Shown: positions 33,101-44,300 of the stretch, piece after piece
Layout of the letters: the number at the start of each line of letters is the position of its first letter
Numbering within the stretch: the first letter of the stretch is position 1
NCBI RefSeq assembly: GCF_901709675.1
Contig: NC_051097.1
Coordinates: 10,706,039-10,770,038 of the forward strand
Reading direction: 5' to 3'
Source: Syngnathus acus
Taxonomy: Eukaryota; Chordata; Actinopteri; Syngnathiformes; Syngnathidae
DNA: 64,000 nt
Notes under the pieces: model-generated
Database searches by the model: none
The model's input: the letters and a program-made list of their open reading frames with translations, nothing else
What the model was told of the DNA's origin: nothing
Translations under genes and position numbers: made by a program

Positions 33101-34266
33101 GGGCTCACCCTCCCTGCCCCCCTCGACCATTCCACCACTACCACCTCCTCCCACACTTTCTCACAAAGCAGGAGCGTCCCGTTCTTTTCTTGTCGTTCGA
33201 GCTGATTTCAGGGAGGAAGTCAACTGTTTCGTTGCCGCCCCCCCTCTCTCCTCATTGTTGAAAGAAGGTAGAGGGAACAACGTGTTGTTCCTCGGGGCAA
33301 AGAGAGCAAGAGGAGGAGGTAGAAGAGGAGGAGGTGGAGTTGGGAGCCAAATTCCAACATTGCCGTCCAGCCAATGGGAGGCTTTGTTGCGGCCCGAGCG
33401 AAAAACCGCGGGGCCAGGCTCGGGCCTCTCCAGAAACACTTGGGCTCGTCGCCACTGAACCCCTCCTGGCTTTTTGATACCATCGCTGCCAAAACTCAAG
33501 TCGACTCAAATCTTAAATCAAAGCTAAATATGCTTCTGGTCTTCTGTCAAGCCAATTTGAATTTTTAAGCCGTATGGGTGGATCATGACGGTAGGTACAG
33601 TAGCTCGCTAGCTACACAGACACGCGTAATAATATTAAGCTAGCAAGGTAGCTAGATAAACATTTTTGAAGAGTGACACTCGTGTTTCTGCTCAGGACAT
33701 TTGTCAAGTTAAGCTTTTGTCCACGGAAGCGACATGAGATACCACCCCCCAAATCTTCTCAATGCACCCCCCACTTTTTTCACTTCACATGACACTTCAT
33801 TTCCCACCATCCAGTCACACGACTCAGAAGGCTGTCTGTTTGTCTCATCGTAGCGTACAATTACAAACACAATAGCACAGCTGCTCCCCTTTCAGGCATG
33901 AATACCAAAATGCTTTATTAAAAATTATGACGACGATAAGGTTGCCGATTATTACGGCATTGGGTAAAAAATGCAACGGAGCGGCGTCGTACGTTGAGGT
34001 ATGCGGCCTATAGAATTACAAAGCGTCTTTCATCTGCTGGCCCTGTCCCTCATCCTGCACTACCTGTCGCTCACTCTTTGTTTTTGTCACGCCTGAGAAG
34101 GTGTGAAAAGGTAATGACAACCAAATCGTGCCTTAATGTGATCGATTGCTAGCAAGCGTGTAGCCTAATAGCAAGCGAGCACTTTTAATGACGGGCGCAA
34201 GTGTCTGTCTGACTTCTTTTGGGTGAAGGTAGGATGGTGTATAGAAATGTATTATTTGATTAATTA

Positions 34267-34274
<8 letters not shown>

Positions 34275-34306
<32 letters not shown>
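34275..34306. repeat. (AT)16 microsatellite
   Basis: Uninterrupted AT after a poly-A run. Confidence 0.95.
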
Positions 34307-34309
<3 letters not shown>

Positions 34310-36626
34310 GGACACGTTTTTTATTATTTATTAATTGTTAAAAAAAATATTACATTTAGATATTTGGGGTATTAATGAGCTCGGTTTATATTTTGGAATT
34401 TTTCAAAAAGCCGAAGACAACAAAACATTTTTTTTTACTGGTTACTGACATGTAAACATCGGTAAAATCTCGCCGCCGCCATCCTACTTTGATGTCGAAA
34501 AAGACTCACAGGACTGCATTGTTTTGACTGCTTGCTCGCTATCACATTGCGGCGATAGATTTTCCCCTTTTTTTTCCCCTCATCTCACGCTCTCCCCGGC
34601 GCCCCCGGCACACTTCGCTCCGTGTGGGATGGACACATTTACATAAGAATTAGCGGTCGTGAAATGCGCATTTGCACGACTGTGGAAATGGAGACAAACA
34701 AGAGGAACTTCTGCTGGCTACAACATGATACCGCAGTGAGCCTCTTGTATCAAATGTATTATCTTACCAACAGGTTAAGTTAGTAGAGTCGATATAAAAA
34801 GTCTACACACCCCTGTTTGAAATGCAAAAAATAAAGTTCAGATGTTCCAGTAGGCAGTCAATTGGAGACTGCGGAGCGCAATATAGCAATGTGCAGGCTA
34901 AGCTAACAAAAGCCTGAGCCACCAGCGGCGGTTTACATAACAGAAAGGACACGGAGGGCAGCAAAACTGGATGTTTTCTTTAGATTAAAGTTGTCGGCAA
35001 AGATCACGACCTCGCAGGGTTCACGACTCCCGGGTTCTCCGGGTTAAATTTAACCCTGCGGCCTGCCGCAAAATAGTCTTCCCTCTCTTAAAATGAGATG
35101 ACAGCGTAAAAAGACACACACGCAAAAACTAAAATATCCTTGGCGCAGCACTAAACTGGGGCGAGATGGTTAGCACATGACAAAACAAGCAAGGCTACGC
35201 TCGTATAAAAAGCCACGCGCATTCTTCCCTGGCAGAAAGACACAAGAAAGGCCGACGGCGCTTTCAAACCGCAAGACCACCGCTTACATCTGGATGAAAT
35301 ATGGTCAATTCGGGAAAGGTTCAACAAAAGGTGTTCTTTTGCCGACAAAAAAAGAAATAGATTGACAACCCTTGCCTGAAAAGACAACGGTTGGCATTCT
35401 CTATTAGCATTAGCATGCCTTTGGTTGCTTATGAAGAGAAAAACTCCTCTCACAATTCCACTTTTAATTCCCCAAATTGCTGAGTGGACGGGAATGGCGT
35501 CCAAAGGCAGACGGGGAGCCGGCGAAAGGGCGGCGCGATGCCGGCGAAGCTCAAACGCTGCTCTGTTATTTGAGTTATGCAGCGTCGCCCTGGATCCAAA
35601 ACATACGCTAAGTGCGGGAGAATGTCCAGCATCAGCACAAGTCACACTGGCGGCGACTTGGGGAAAGAAATAAAAATGGAAAGATGGAGCTTTGTCTGAG
35701 GACACATTCAAACTGATAGCCTCATTTTATTCGGATTAGATTCGCAATCTGCTTTTGGGGTCATGTAAGCATGAACATACAAGACTCAACTATGACATCA
35801 TCTGGAACTAAAAGAACATTTAAGAGTTATGTTTGGGTGAGTGTTATTTTAGAACTAGAGTTTAGAGTTCGTTTGGCAACAGAGACTCAAGACACACTAA
35901 CCCGCACTTTGCTTTTTAGGCACAGGCACACAAGAAATGAGCTTTTTCACATTTCTATGAATTTGCAATCTCAAAGGATTTCTGAAACAATTCCTAACTA
36001 AATCTTTTGGGGGTTTAGCGAAAGGCAACTTTTATTGCTTTTTGTTCTTCTTCTTAATGACTCGGTTGAGACTCAAACAGGCCTTGGGGGAGGCCACAAA
36101 AGAAGATGAAAAAGGGGGGGAAGAGAAAATACTACACTGTCGCCGTGATCCTCGCGGGATTTATTTGTGTACATAACTCTCCCTCTTTCTCTCTCTCTTT
36201 CTCACCGTCGGCCGCCCACAAACAGCCACAGGCGAGCGACACGCTGCATACAAATCAGGATTGGCAGAAGCACGGCATTATCACGCCCACCGCAGCGCAG
36301 CCCTCCCGTGCCGCACAATCGCATGGGCGAGCTCACGTCTGTCCCGTCCCGTCCCGCATGTGGGACCTTGAAACCGGAAGCGCTTCAACTTCCAAGATGA
36401 CAAAGCCGGAATTTGGACTGGCCAACACTGTCCCTTTAATAACCGTTCAAAATGCCAAATTTGGGTTTGTCCAACAGTTGTCAATGAGACCATTTCACTG
36501 CTGATCTGACAGGACAAATGGCTAATTGAGCCCAATTTGGACATTTGGACAAAGTAAGACTTTTTAGCTCTCAAAAAGTATCAGCTGCTCACATCCGTGA
36601 TAACTTCTTGAAAAATGATCACTCAC

Positions 36627-36654
36627 CATGCTGAGCATCCGCTTCGGGCTCCAT
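36627..36654 (-). CDS. dab2ip: Alternative first coding exon of DAB2IP (MEPEADAQH)
   Basis: ATG at 36652-36654 opens MEPEADAQH plus one G, then donor CATG|GTGAGT. Joined to exon 2 (which begins AG TCG) it gives [18 protein letters not shown] human isoform starts MEPDSLLDQDDSY-ESPQERPG, so the opening MEP, the acidic character and the join to ESP agree, although the human version is four residues longer. The exon lies beside a GC-rich stretch (36660-36860) with GAGC repeats, fit for a promoter. Short length limits certainty. Confidence 0.55.
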
Positions 36655-36860
36655 GGTAACTCACGCGGCCATATTCCAAGGGTCCAAAAGCGCCGCTAAT
36701 GCAACTTTTGCTGCCTTTCCGATTGGTTGTCCGCCGAGCGAGCGAGCGAGCTGCTGCTCCGGCCCTGCTGCGATTCAACTCGCATGAGCGGTGTGAAAGA
36801 AAAGGCACGGAGGGAGAGCCAGTGGACGGGAGGGAGGAGGCAAAGACGCTGTTTCCCCGC
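36655..36860 (-). promoter_or_regulatory. GC-rich region upstream of the MEP first exon
   Basis: CpG-bearing sequence with four GAGC units (36735-36751) and GGAG-rich stretches lies immediately 5' of the short alternative exon. No TATA box is evident. Promoter function is inferred from position only. Confidence 0.3.
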
Positions 36861-37545
36861 GTCAGGGGTGGAGAGAGAGAGAACGAGAGAGAGAGGCTTG
36901 TGGTTGCAGAGGAGCTTTTGGGTTTTAACTCTGATGCCGATCAGCACATTTTTTTTCCCCCCTCAGCGGGGAAAACCAAGGAAAAGCGTGTCACTTTTGG
37001 TTGTTTGCTGGCACCGTTTGGAATACAAATGTCATGCAGGGTGGCATGTTACGGAAAAATAAATCTCGGGAAGAATAAACAGCAGATCTCCAGAGCTGAT
37101 TTTTCCCACGTTTGTCCCCAGTCAGAGAAAACTGATGTATTTACATTCTTGTACAAGTCTTTTTGATCAAGGAGATATGAAAGCCGATATCATATTTTGC
37201 GGCTGAGCTATTTGGACTCCAAATGTGAGCGATGCAAACGACGCGCAGGCAGAAGGACACGCGGCTCCTCTCACTCGTTTGGCCTTCAACGTCTTCATAT
37301 TTGAAGAGTTCATTCTAAATCATCTCTGCTAACTTGTGGTTTGGATAGCATCAGTTTCGTTGGAGACAAAAACAACCCTAGCAATCATTTGGTTGCTAAT
37401 TTTGTAAATAAATGTCTCCCTCTAGTGGTCAACTCTTAGTCTGCCTTGAATCTGGTCATTTATCTTCCATCCCAAAAAGCCAACTGTTGAAATGGCAGCA
37501 ATGGAGTGTCTGCTTTCTTGCGTGAGTGTTAAACGATGTGCTCAC

Positions 37546-37666
37546 CGCTCCGGGCGGACGCCGGGCCGCACAGCTCGCTAAAGCGCGTCTCGGCAGGCAC
37601 GCTGATGGTGCGCCGCAGAAGGCCGGCACCGCCTGACGGGCATTCTCTGCGCTCCTGGAGCAACAT
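37546..37666 (-). CDS. dab2ip: Internal exon of a long DAB2IP isoform (LLRRTISVPAE)
   Basis: Forty codons plus one base: MLLQERRECPSGGAGLLRRT, then ISVPAETRFSELCGPASARS. It lies between acceptor ATTTCAG and donor AGCG|GTGAGC. SYNGAP1 has NKLLRRTVSVPVEGRP and long RASAL2 has CLRRTVSVPSEGQFPE at the same place, between the N-terminal PH strands and the RSRRRS segment. The exon starts in phase 0 and ends with a single G, exactly what exon 2 needs. More 5' exons should encode the rest of the longer N-terminus; I could not find them up to 58 kb. Confidence 0.7.
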
Positions 37667-37774
37667 CTGAAATGGAAGAAAACACAATTAGCCAATCAAA
37701 AAAAGAAAGAAAATCAACCAATCCATTTTTTTAAATGAAACATTTTGGCTGGACTCCGATTTGAGACCGGGTGA

Positions 37775-37836
37775 AATACTCCGACGGGGCAGAAATGGCC
37801 CCGAGGGCCTTAGGTTGGCCACCGCTGTTTTAAAAG
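37775..37836. mobile_element. Repeat-element end (GGCCACCGCTG type)
   Basis: GGCCCCGAGGGCCTTAGGTTGGCCACCGCTG resembles the end of a fish non-autonomous DNA element. It directly abuts the region upstream of the LRRT exon. Confidence 0.35.
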
Positions 37837-40800
37837 GACAACACAGCTGCGATAAATGAGCGCCGTCAAAGGAAAAACGTCATCGGCGTGCGTCAGGACT
37901 TTGGGCTTCAAAGCCTGAATCATAAACGGGAGATTGCAGAAGATAAAGTGAACAAAGAGACACGGCACAAGCGTCTCCGTCCTTTTGTCATAGGGCCAAA
38001 AACACATGTACACCACCAGATGGCAGAAGAGCGTTTAAAAAGGTGAGGATCATAAAACACCAAACACTCGGGCTCTCATTCCTGCAAGCACCACTTGTTC
38101 TCAAGTACCGAGTACTTTTTCCACGGGAAGGATGTGGCTACCTGCTTTTCCTTAAATGTGGAGCGGCCATCGCCAAAGGCGCCAAACAGCGGCGGCTTCC
38201 AGGCGCCTCGCTCGTCGAACGAGCGGCCACGTGACAGCCAGTGTCGCGAAGGGCATCGGACGTCTGGGGAGAGACACAGGAGGGCGACTTTATCCCAAGA
38301 TCATTTCATTTACAAGCCTGTGGCGAAATTCTTGTCCAAGTGTGTATCAGGCATTCAAGTGTCGACTCCAATCTGCAATTCAATGACGGCGGCAGTGCGG
38401 GGAGAGATATGCGGCGCTATTCATCGGCCTTGTGTGTGTGCGCGCGCGCGTGTGTGTAGTCCTGTCATGCTTGAGCGAGCTCCATGCTACGCTGTGTGGG
38501 AAAGATAAGCCGTGTTCCAATCAGATAGCAGATTGCGGGCCTCACCGCGTTTTTGCTGCCCCCCGGTGGTCTTTGTATTTCTCTTGGCCCCTTAGTCTGT
38601 GTGGGAGCGTCTGTATGCTAGTTTTGGCCTAATGCCGCTCCTTGCGAGGGTTCCCATTTGGGCGACTGTTTGCACTGTTCAAAAAAGGACTGAAATTGCA
38701 GTGGTTAGCAGGTTGCGTTAGCTTCTAGGTGCTAGCATCTCTGGAAAGATCATCGCGTTCTTCCTCCGCTATGTTCGCCTGCGCTCGTGTCGTCGGAGGC
38801 TGCTGACAAACAAAGCCGCAGCGATGAAATAAACATAACTTGCCGACCCGGAACACGCAAACGAGCTTTCAAATGTTTGAAATATTCAAAACAACAGACT
38901 CGACGCGGGAGCGAACGGGGATGCGAAGATTAAGATACGCTTGACGGATTACGATGATACAATGAGAGCGACTGTTTATTCAGGGGGGTGACATTGTAAT
39001 CAATGAGTTGATTAGTAATAATTACATCCGTGAGGTCATGACCTGTAGCCCATTTCAAGGGAGAAATAGAGGGGATGTTTTGAATATTCCTGCAATCAAA
39101 GCATCGGCAAATGGAAGCAGGAGTTGAGAATATTTCTCCCATTTGATTTGATTCCAAATACGATTGCCTCCACGATTATATTTTGCAATCATTTTATTTG
39201 TACAATATAATTTGCTCAAGTAAGCGGAACTTTTTCATTGTTACAGCAGAGCTAAATAGATGACCTGAAATCAGTGGCTGTCGCCGTGGCGACGCTCGTC
39301 GGAGCGTGACGAGAAGGACGGACCGTGCCTCGGGCCGCCGATCTCGGTCAGTACCGGGATCAATAAGCGGCTTCTCCATGAAGCTTTTCAGGAAGTTTGG
39401 CAATTTTCTCCAGAGGCGCTTTCACTTACGAGCTGGAGACTTTTTCAAGTCGTCGTTCAGGTGGATTCGCAGGTACTGCTGCGTCCGTCCTTTTTTTCTT
39501 TCTTCCTTGCCATTTTACACTCGCTCTCGGAATAACCTCAATTACATAATCTTGCTGGCCACCTGCTATGCTGCTCCGGGCGGTCATGCGGCGCGTTTGA
39601 GCGTAAATAATGCTGAGCTAGCATTGCTAACTGCAACCATATGGCTTAACAAGAAAAATAATTCAATAAAACAAACGGACTCTACATCTCAGAAACTGCT
39701 CTTATCATTTTAAAACTTTTTGTTGTGAAGCATCACTTTACTACCAATGTCATCTATAAACTGTATACTAATTAGGGCCCAAGTAATTCTATAAATGATA
39801 ACTTTCTTCTCGATAAATAATATAGATGTTGGATGGATGGATAGATAGGTAGGTGGATGCTCCCTTACCTGACAGGTAATCAGATACCACGCTGTCTTGC
39901 GGCTGCATTCCCATCCTTTGCTTTGCGGCGCTAATGACGAGCCAGGAGAAGAATTCACGCGTCGGCCGGCCACCACCACTCACCGTCCTGTGCGTGTGTT
40001 GTCATCGTACGCGAAGTGAGAGCGACACAAACGGGAGGGGGGGGGATGCTGGGAACTGCTTGAGAAAAGTGAAGGGAGGGGCCGGAGGAGAACACACAGA
40101 GGTGGTCCCAAAAACATCACAGATAGAGAAATAGTCATTTCAAAACTTCCTAACTTGTAACACTATAGTGACGAACACCTTTGGAAATCAGACTATTAAT
40201 CCAATCTAATTTACAAGTACAACTTTGTATGATGTAATAGAATGTGTTAAGTATTTTCTTATTCACTTGGAGTGACACAATGGCCGCTAGCGTCTTTAGC
40301 CATCTAAAAGCGTGACAGAATGGCGTCAAAGCAAAGGAACCACGGTCAGGCTTATTTCCATCCGCGTGGATTTGCTGGTTACGCATTAACGCAAACGCTA
40401 ATCCGCAAGCGGCGAAGCAGCTTCGACGACTCGCCCACTAATAGAAACGTTGACAGGAATTTGCAATTATTCCCACCTCGTCGACCCTCGGCAAGGTTTC
40501 CACGGTAACAAAAAACGTGCACGGTGACGTGAAATCTGTTCTTTGATGGATATGTGTTTTGGAAAATATCAAAGACCGCATGAACATCATTGTGTTCGAC
40601 ATGATACTGCATAAAGCGCTTTTTTTGTAACAAAGACAAGATTCAGTTAAACACAAAATGCACAATTATTTGACAATTACATTTAAAAACACTTCAGTTG
40701 AAAATAAATGGAATGTTTTGCAAACATTATTAAAGTTAGAGTTACAACTTTTTTATCACGTCACATAAAAGACAAGATTAGGTTGACACAATCAAGGAAA

Positions 40801-40840
40801 TTGAGTCATCCGGCAACACTACTGGGCTTCATTAAGCAAA

Positions 40841-41308
40841 CAGCAGAGGGCGCCACAGCTTCAAACTTTGCACAAACCAGGATGCAAGCTACCCATTAAA
40901 AAAAAAGAAAAATACTGGACCTGCTAAATCAAACATAATGCAGTCTTCCAAATACTTGAAACGTATGTCTTTTAAAACTTGCAGGCTAATTAAGTCTTCA
41001 AAGACCTTAACATGTGTGATTTGGAAAATGTAGTCATTCAACATTATTCAAGAAAAAATTGACAGTGCTCAAATACCACGGAGTGTTGTAGTTGCCGGGA
41101 AATCCACACGAGGGCGCTTTTGCTCCATGCCTTTTCCATACAAGTGATTTTTTCTTAATGAAAAAAAATCAGTGGACTGTTCATTTAGCACCCGATAAAA
41201 TAAAAAAATAAAAAAGAAATGTAAATGCGACATGGTGAGATGCATGAGTCATCCCACTCTCGTCTTCAGACCTCCGAACGGGGGCTCAGGCAAGCAACAG
41301 GGGGCGCC
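40841..41308 (+). promoter_or_regulatory. Cluster of three CTCF-like motifs
   Basis: CAGCAGAGGGCGCC (40841-40854), a weaker CACACGAGGGCGC (41105-41117) and CAACAGGGGGCGCC (41295-41308) fit the CTCF core CCASYAGRKGGCRS with few mismatches, all in the same direction. This supports a possible insulator between DAB2IP and FIBCD1. Based on motif only. Confidence 0.4.
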
Positions 41309-44300
41309 AAAGACATCAAAGACGGCCTTAAAAAAATCCCATGTCCTGCACATTAGCGCAGATTTTCCCCTGCAGAGGCAGACTTTTAAGTGGTGTCTGT
41401 GTGCGTAATGAGTGGACGCGGTCCAGCGGCAAGGCTACAGGCAACAGGTGGCCTCTCGTCTTCAATATTCCGAAAGCTAATTTATCTCCTTCTCCGGTGG
41501 CTTCCTTTCATTTGGCCGGCTAGTTACATCTCGGGCCGGCAAGACTCGGCAAAGAAGATGTCATTAATCTCTGTTAGGGTTGTTTAAATGTAAAACGAAC
41601 ATTTGCGGGAGGGAAAAAAATAACTTGAAAACACAAGCAATCATGAAAGTGGAAATCCAAAGGGGATGGATGGATTCACTGTCGAATATTTGTCGCTTGC
41701 AAACATCAAATGTCAATTTGGGTCTTCACTGCGACAAATATTGCAGACTCCGTGACGCCATTTCAGTGAGGGACATCAAAGTGGCCATCTGTATTCTTTC
41801 CGTGATGCTGGCATGTCATTTCCAAACATCCCAGCATCCCATAATGCAGAGCAAAGGGGTCGCAGTTAAGTCGCGAGTGATGCATCGCGACGCTCCAAAG
41901 TGAGGTCACGCAGAGTGGAAGCGCCCAGGGGCTCGCTCCACTTGCCGGCGGTCCCGCTCGGCTCACCATCACGGAAGGAAGACGGTACCAGACACCCTCG
42001 GGTCGCATAAGCCGCTTCCCGGGATGTCGTTGAGTGCGAACGAGAACGACAATGGACCTCCCAAAGAGGTTCGTTAAAAAAAAAAAACTTGGGTCAGCTT
42101 GGACGGCTGCTTTCCCATGAATGTGACCTTTCGACCTTTCGTTAGCATCAAAGACACGTAAAGCCTTTATTGAAAATACATATACAAATATTCACATATA
42201 CTACACATCCACACAAATATATACTTGTTTTCCCGACCTTCAAAGACACTTGAGCCTCACATCCAGTCCAGGCTTTTGTAGTCAGAAGGCGCTCAGGTGC
42301 ATTTAGCGGACTTTTCACTCCATCACCGCTGAGTCACTGCCCCGACATCGCATCGTAGCGCCTCAAAACGCCAAATCCCCCGTTCCACAGGCCAAAATGA
42401 GAGCGCGGAAGGAAAAAAAAAAAAGTCCCCGGAGTAATGAAAGCTCTCCCCTCTCAGGGATCAGACAAACAGCATATCTTGTCATCTTGCCTCCATTCTG
42501 CTCTTCGATCGCCACCTCCTTTCTTCCCTCCGCCCTCAAAGTCACAACAAGAGCAGAGCACACCAGGGCCATTTATCAGGGAAAAAAAACAAAAAAAAAA
42601 ACGGAATGCCACACCGTTTATTTCTCTGCCGACTCCCCGGAGAAAGAAAAGATTACCAAGTAAAGTATTTACGTTGGCTTAGCAACCGAGGCAAAGTGTT
42701 CATATCCACAAGCGCGAGTAAAGCATTTTAAGCTTTTCTCTCGCCAGGAGGGGGAAAGTGAGGAAAGAAAATTAAATAAATAAAGTACAGGAAGGAGCAT
42801 TGCCTTTCTTGACAAAAGCATGAAAGAGCAGGAAAGCAAAAAATCCTCCAGCAATCCTCGCAGACAAAAAAAAGAAAGTAAAAAGAAATCAAGCCAGCCA
42901 TTCTCATCGTCTTTTCCCAGACTTCTTGGAAGCTGCCACGAAACGTGCCGCAGCATGCAAAATACGCAAAAATAAAATGGAGCGCATTCAAAATCTTTCA
43001 CACACACATTTCTCACACTTTAATGTTGACAATGGCCAGTCAGGTCCCAAAAAAAAAAAAAAAAACAGCACCAAAACATCTTCCTTCATGTTCTTTCCAC
43101 CTTTGAGCGCTTCATCAAATCCCTTCTCTCGGGCGGCTTGTTCTGCCGAATTAACCGTTTTCCGGCAAGGCCCGCTCGGTCAAGCCGCTCCTATTATTGG
43201 TCGCCGATAACCTCCACCAATTAACACGAGCTTAGCCGCCGGAAGAAATCCCTTTAAAGCCACGGCTAAGACGGCGCGGATCAACGGAAAGCAACGGCGT
43301 CCGCTTGATTTCAAATGCTATTTGGAACGGGCTTGATCCGTGATCAGGAACCGGCCGGCGTGCTTCTCGGACCTGATAAGGAGCTTTTGTCGATAAGCGG
43401 GTCGATCGCCCAGGCGGGGAGCTTGCGATGATTGGGCCAACAAGGTAGGTCCGTCTCGAACGGGAAGTAGGTAGTTGACAAAAAGAAATTTGTCGGCAAC
43501 ACAAAAGATTTTACTGTGACAGCAGATGAAAGAAATTTACTGGCACAGTCTTGGATTTTAGGGGTAAAAGGCGAGCGCATAAAGGACGTCTGGCGCCCGC
43601 TTGTTTGTCCTCGGGTTACGGCAGATGTCGTGGTCTTATTGCTTTTGGCTCTCTCGGTTCTTGTTTACAACCGTGGTCCGGCCGTCCATGGGCCTTTAGT
43701 ACGTTGTTTTTCCAAACAGGTTTTTTGCAGACGTAAAGCTTGAATTGTTGGCAGTGCGCTGCCATGCGACAGGGTTCCCTAATTGAAGTAGGAAGATGTT
43801 GCTAATTAGCGCTGACTTTATCGACTAACGGTGAGATTTGCTCGACCTATTTACTGTCGGGAGGGGCTGAGGAGGTTTACGGCGGGATAACAATGGAAGC
43901 CGGAGTCTCTGAGATCAAACGATTTTATTTCGGTTGTAACCACGAGAAGTAGGAGCGGGGTGGATGAGTGGTGGGGAGCCGGCAGGAGGGGAGGGGAGGC
44001 GGTCTCTGATGGGAACGCTGCTCCAGATTCCGATATCCACTTTGTTTTGTCTCTCGCTCTCCCTTGGCCCTTTGAAATATTTAGTAGGAATTCTTGACTA
44101 ACATGCTCGCAATCGCCGCGTTCCCCGAGAGGCGTCCGTCCGTCAAGCGGCCAACATCTGGAAGCGGACAGCCGTTCCCTCCGGACGCCGCGGATGGCCG
44201 CGTCGGATCGAGCGGCTGCTTCCTTCCTGCCTTCCGTGGCGGGCCCGCCGGAGAGACTCTTGTCCCTCATGCCACAAATCCATCCAGCCATTCATCTGCG

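Larger units (their letters stand above)
28242..36626. other. 5' intronic/upstream DNA of DAB2IP (8.4 kb)
   Basis: Between the SYYYR exon and the MEP exon. Apart from the possible leader exon at 32.9-33.1 kb I see no coding signal. It contains (AT)16 at 34275, CTCF-like motifs at 29465 and 29789, and TAGC-rich clusters at 31.2 and 33.6 kb. Confidence 0.45.

Noticed and set aside
35151-35711. Minus-strand frame of 186 codons
   Set aside because: No recognisable domain, mixed composition, and it lies in the DAB2IP 5' intronic region without flanking splice sites.
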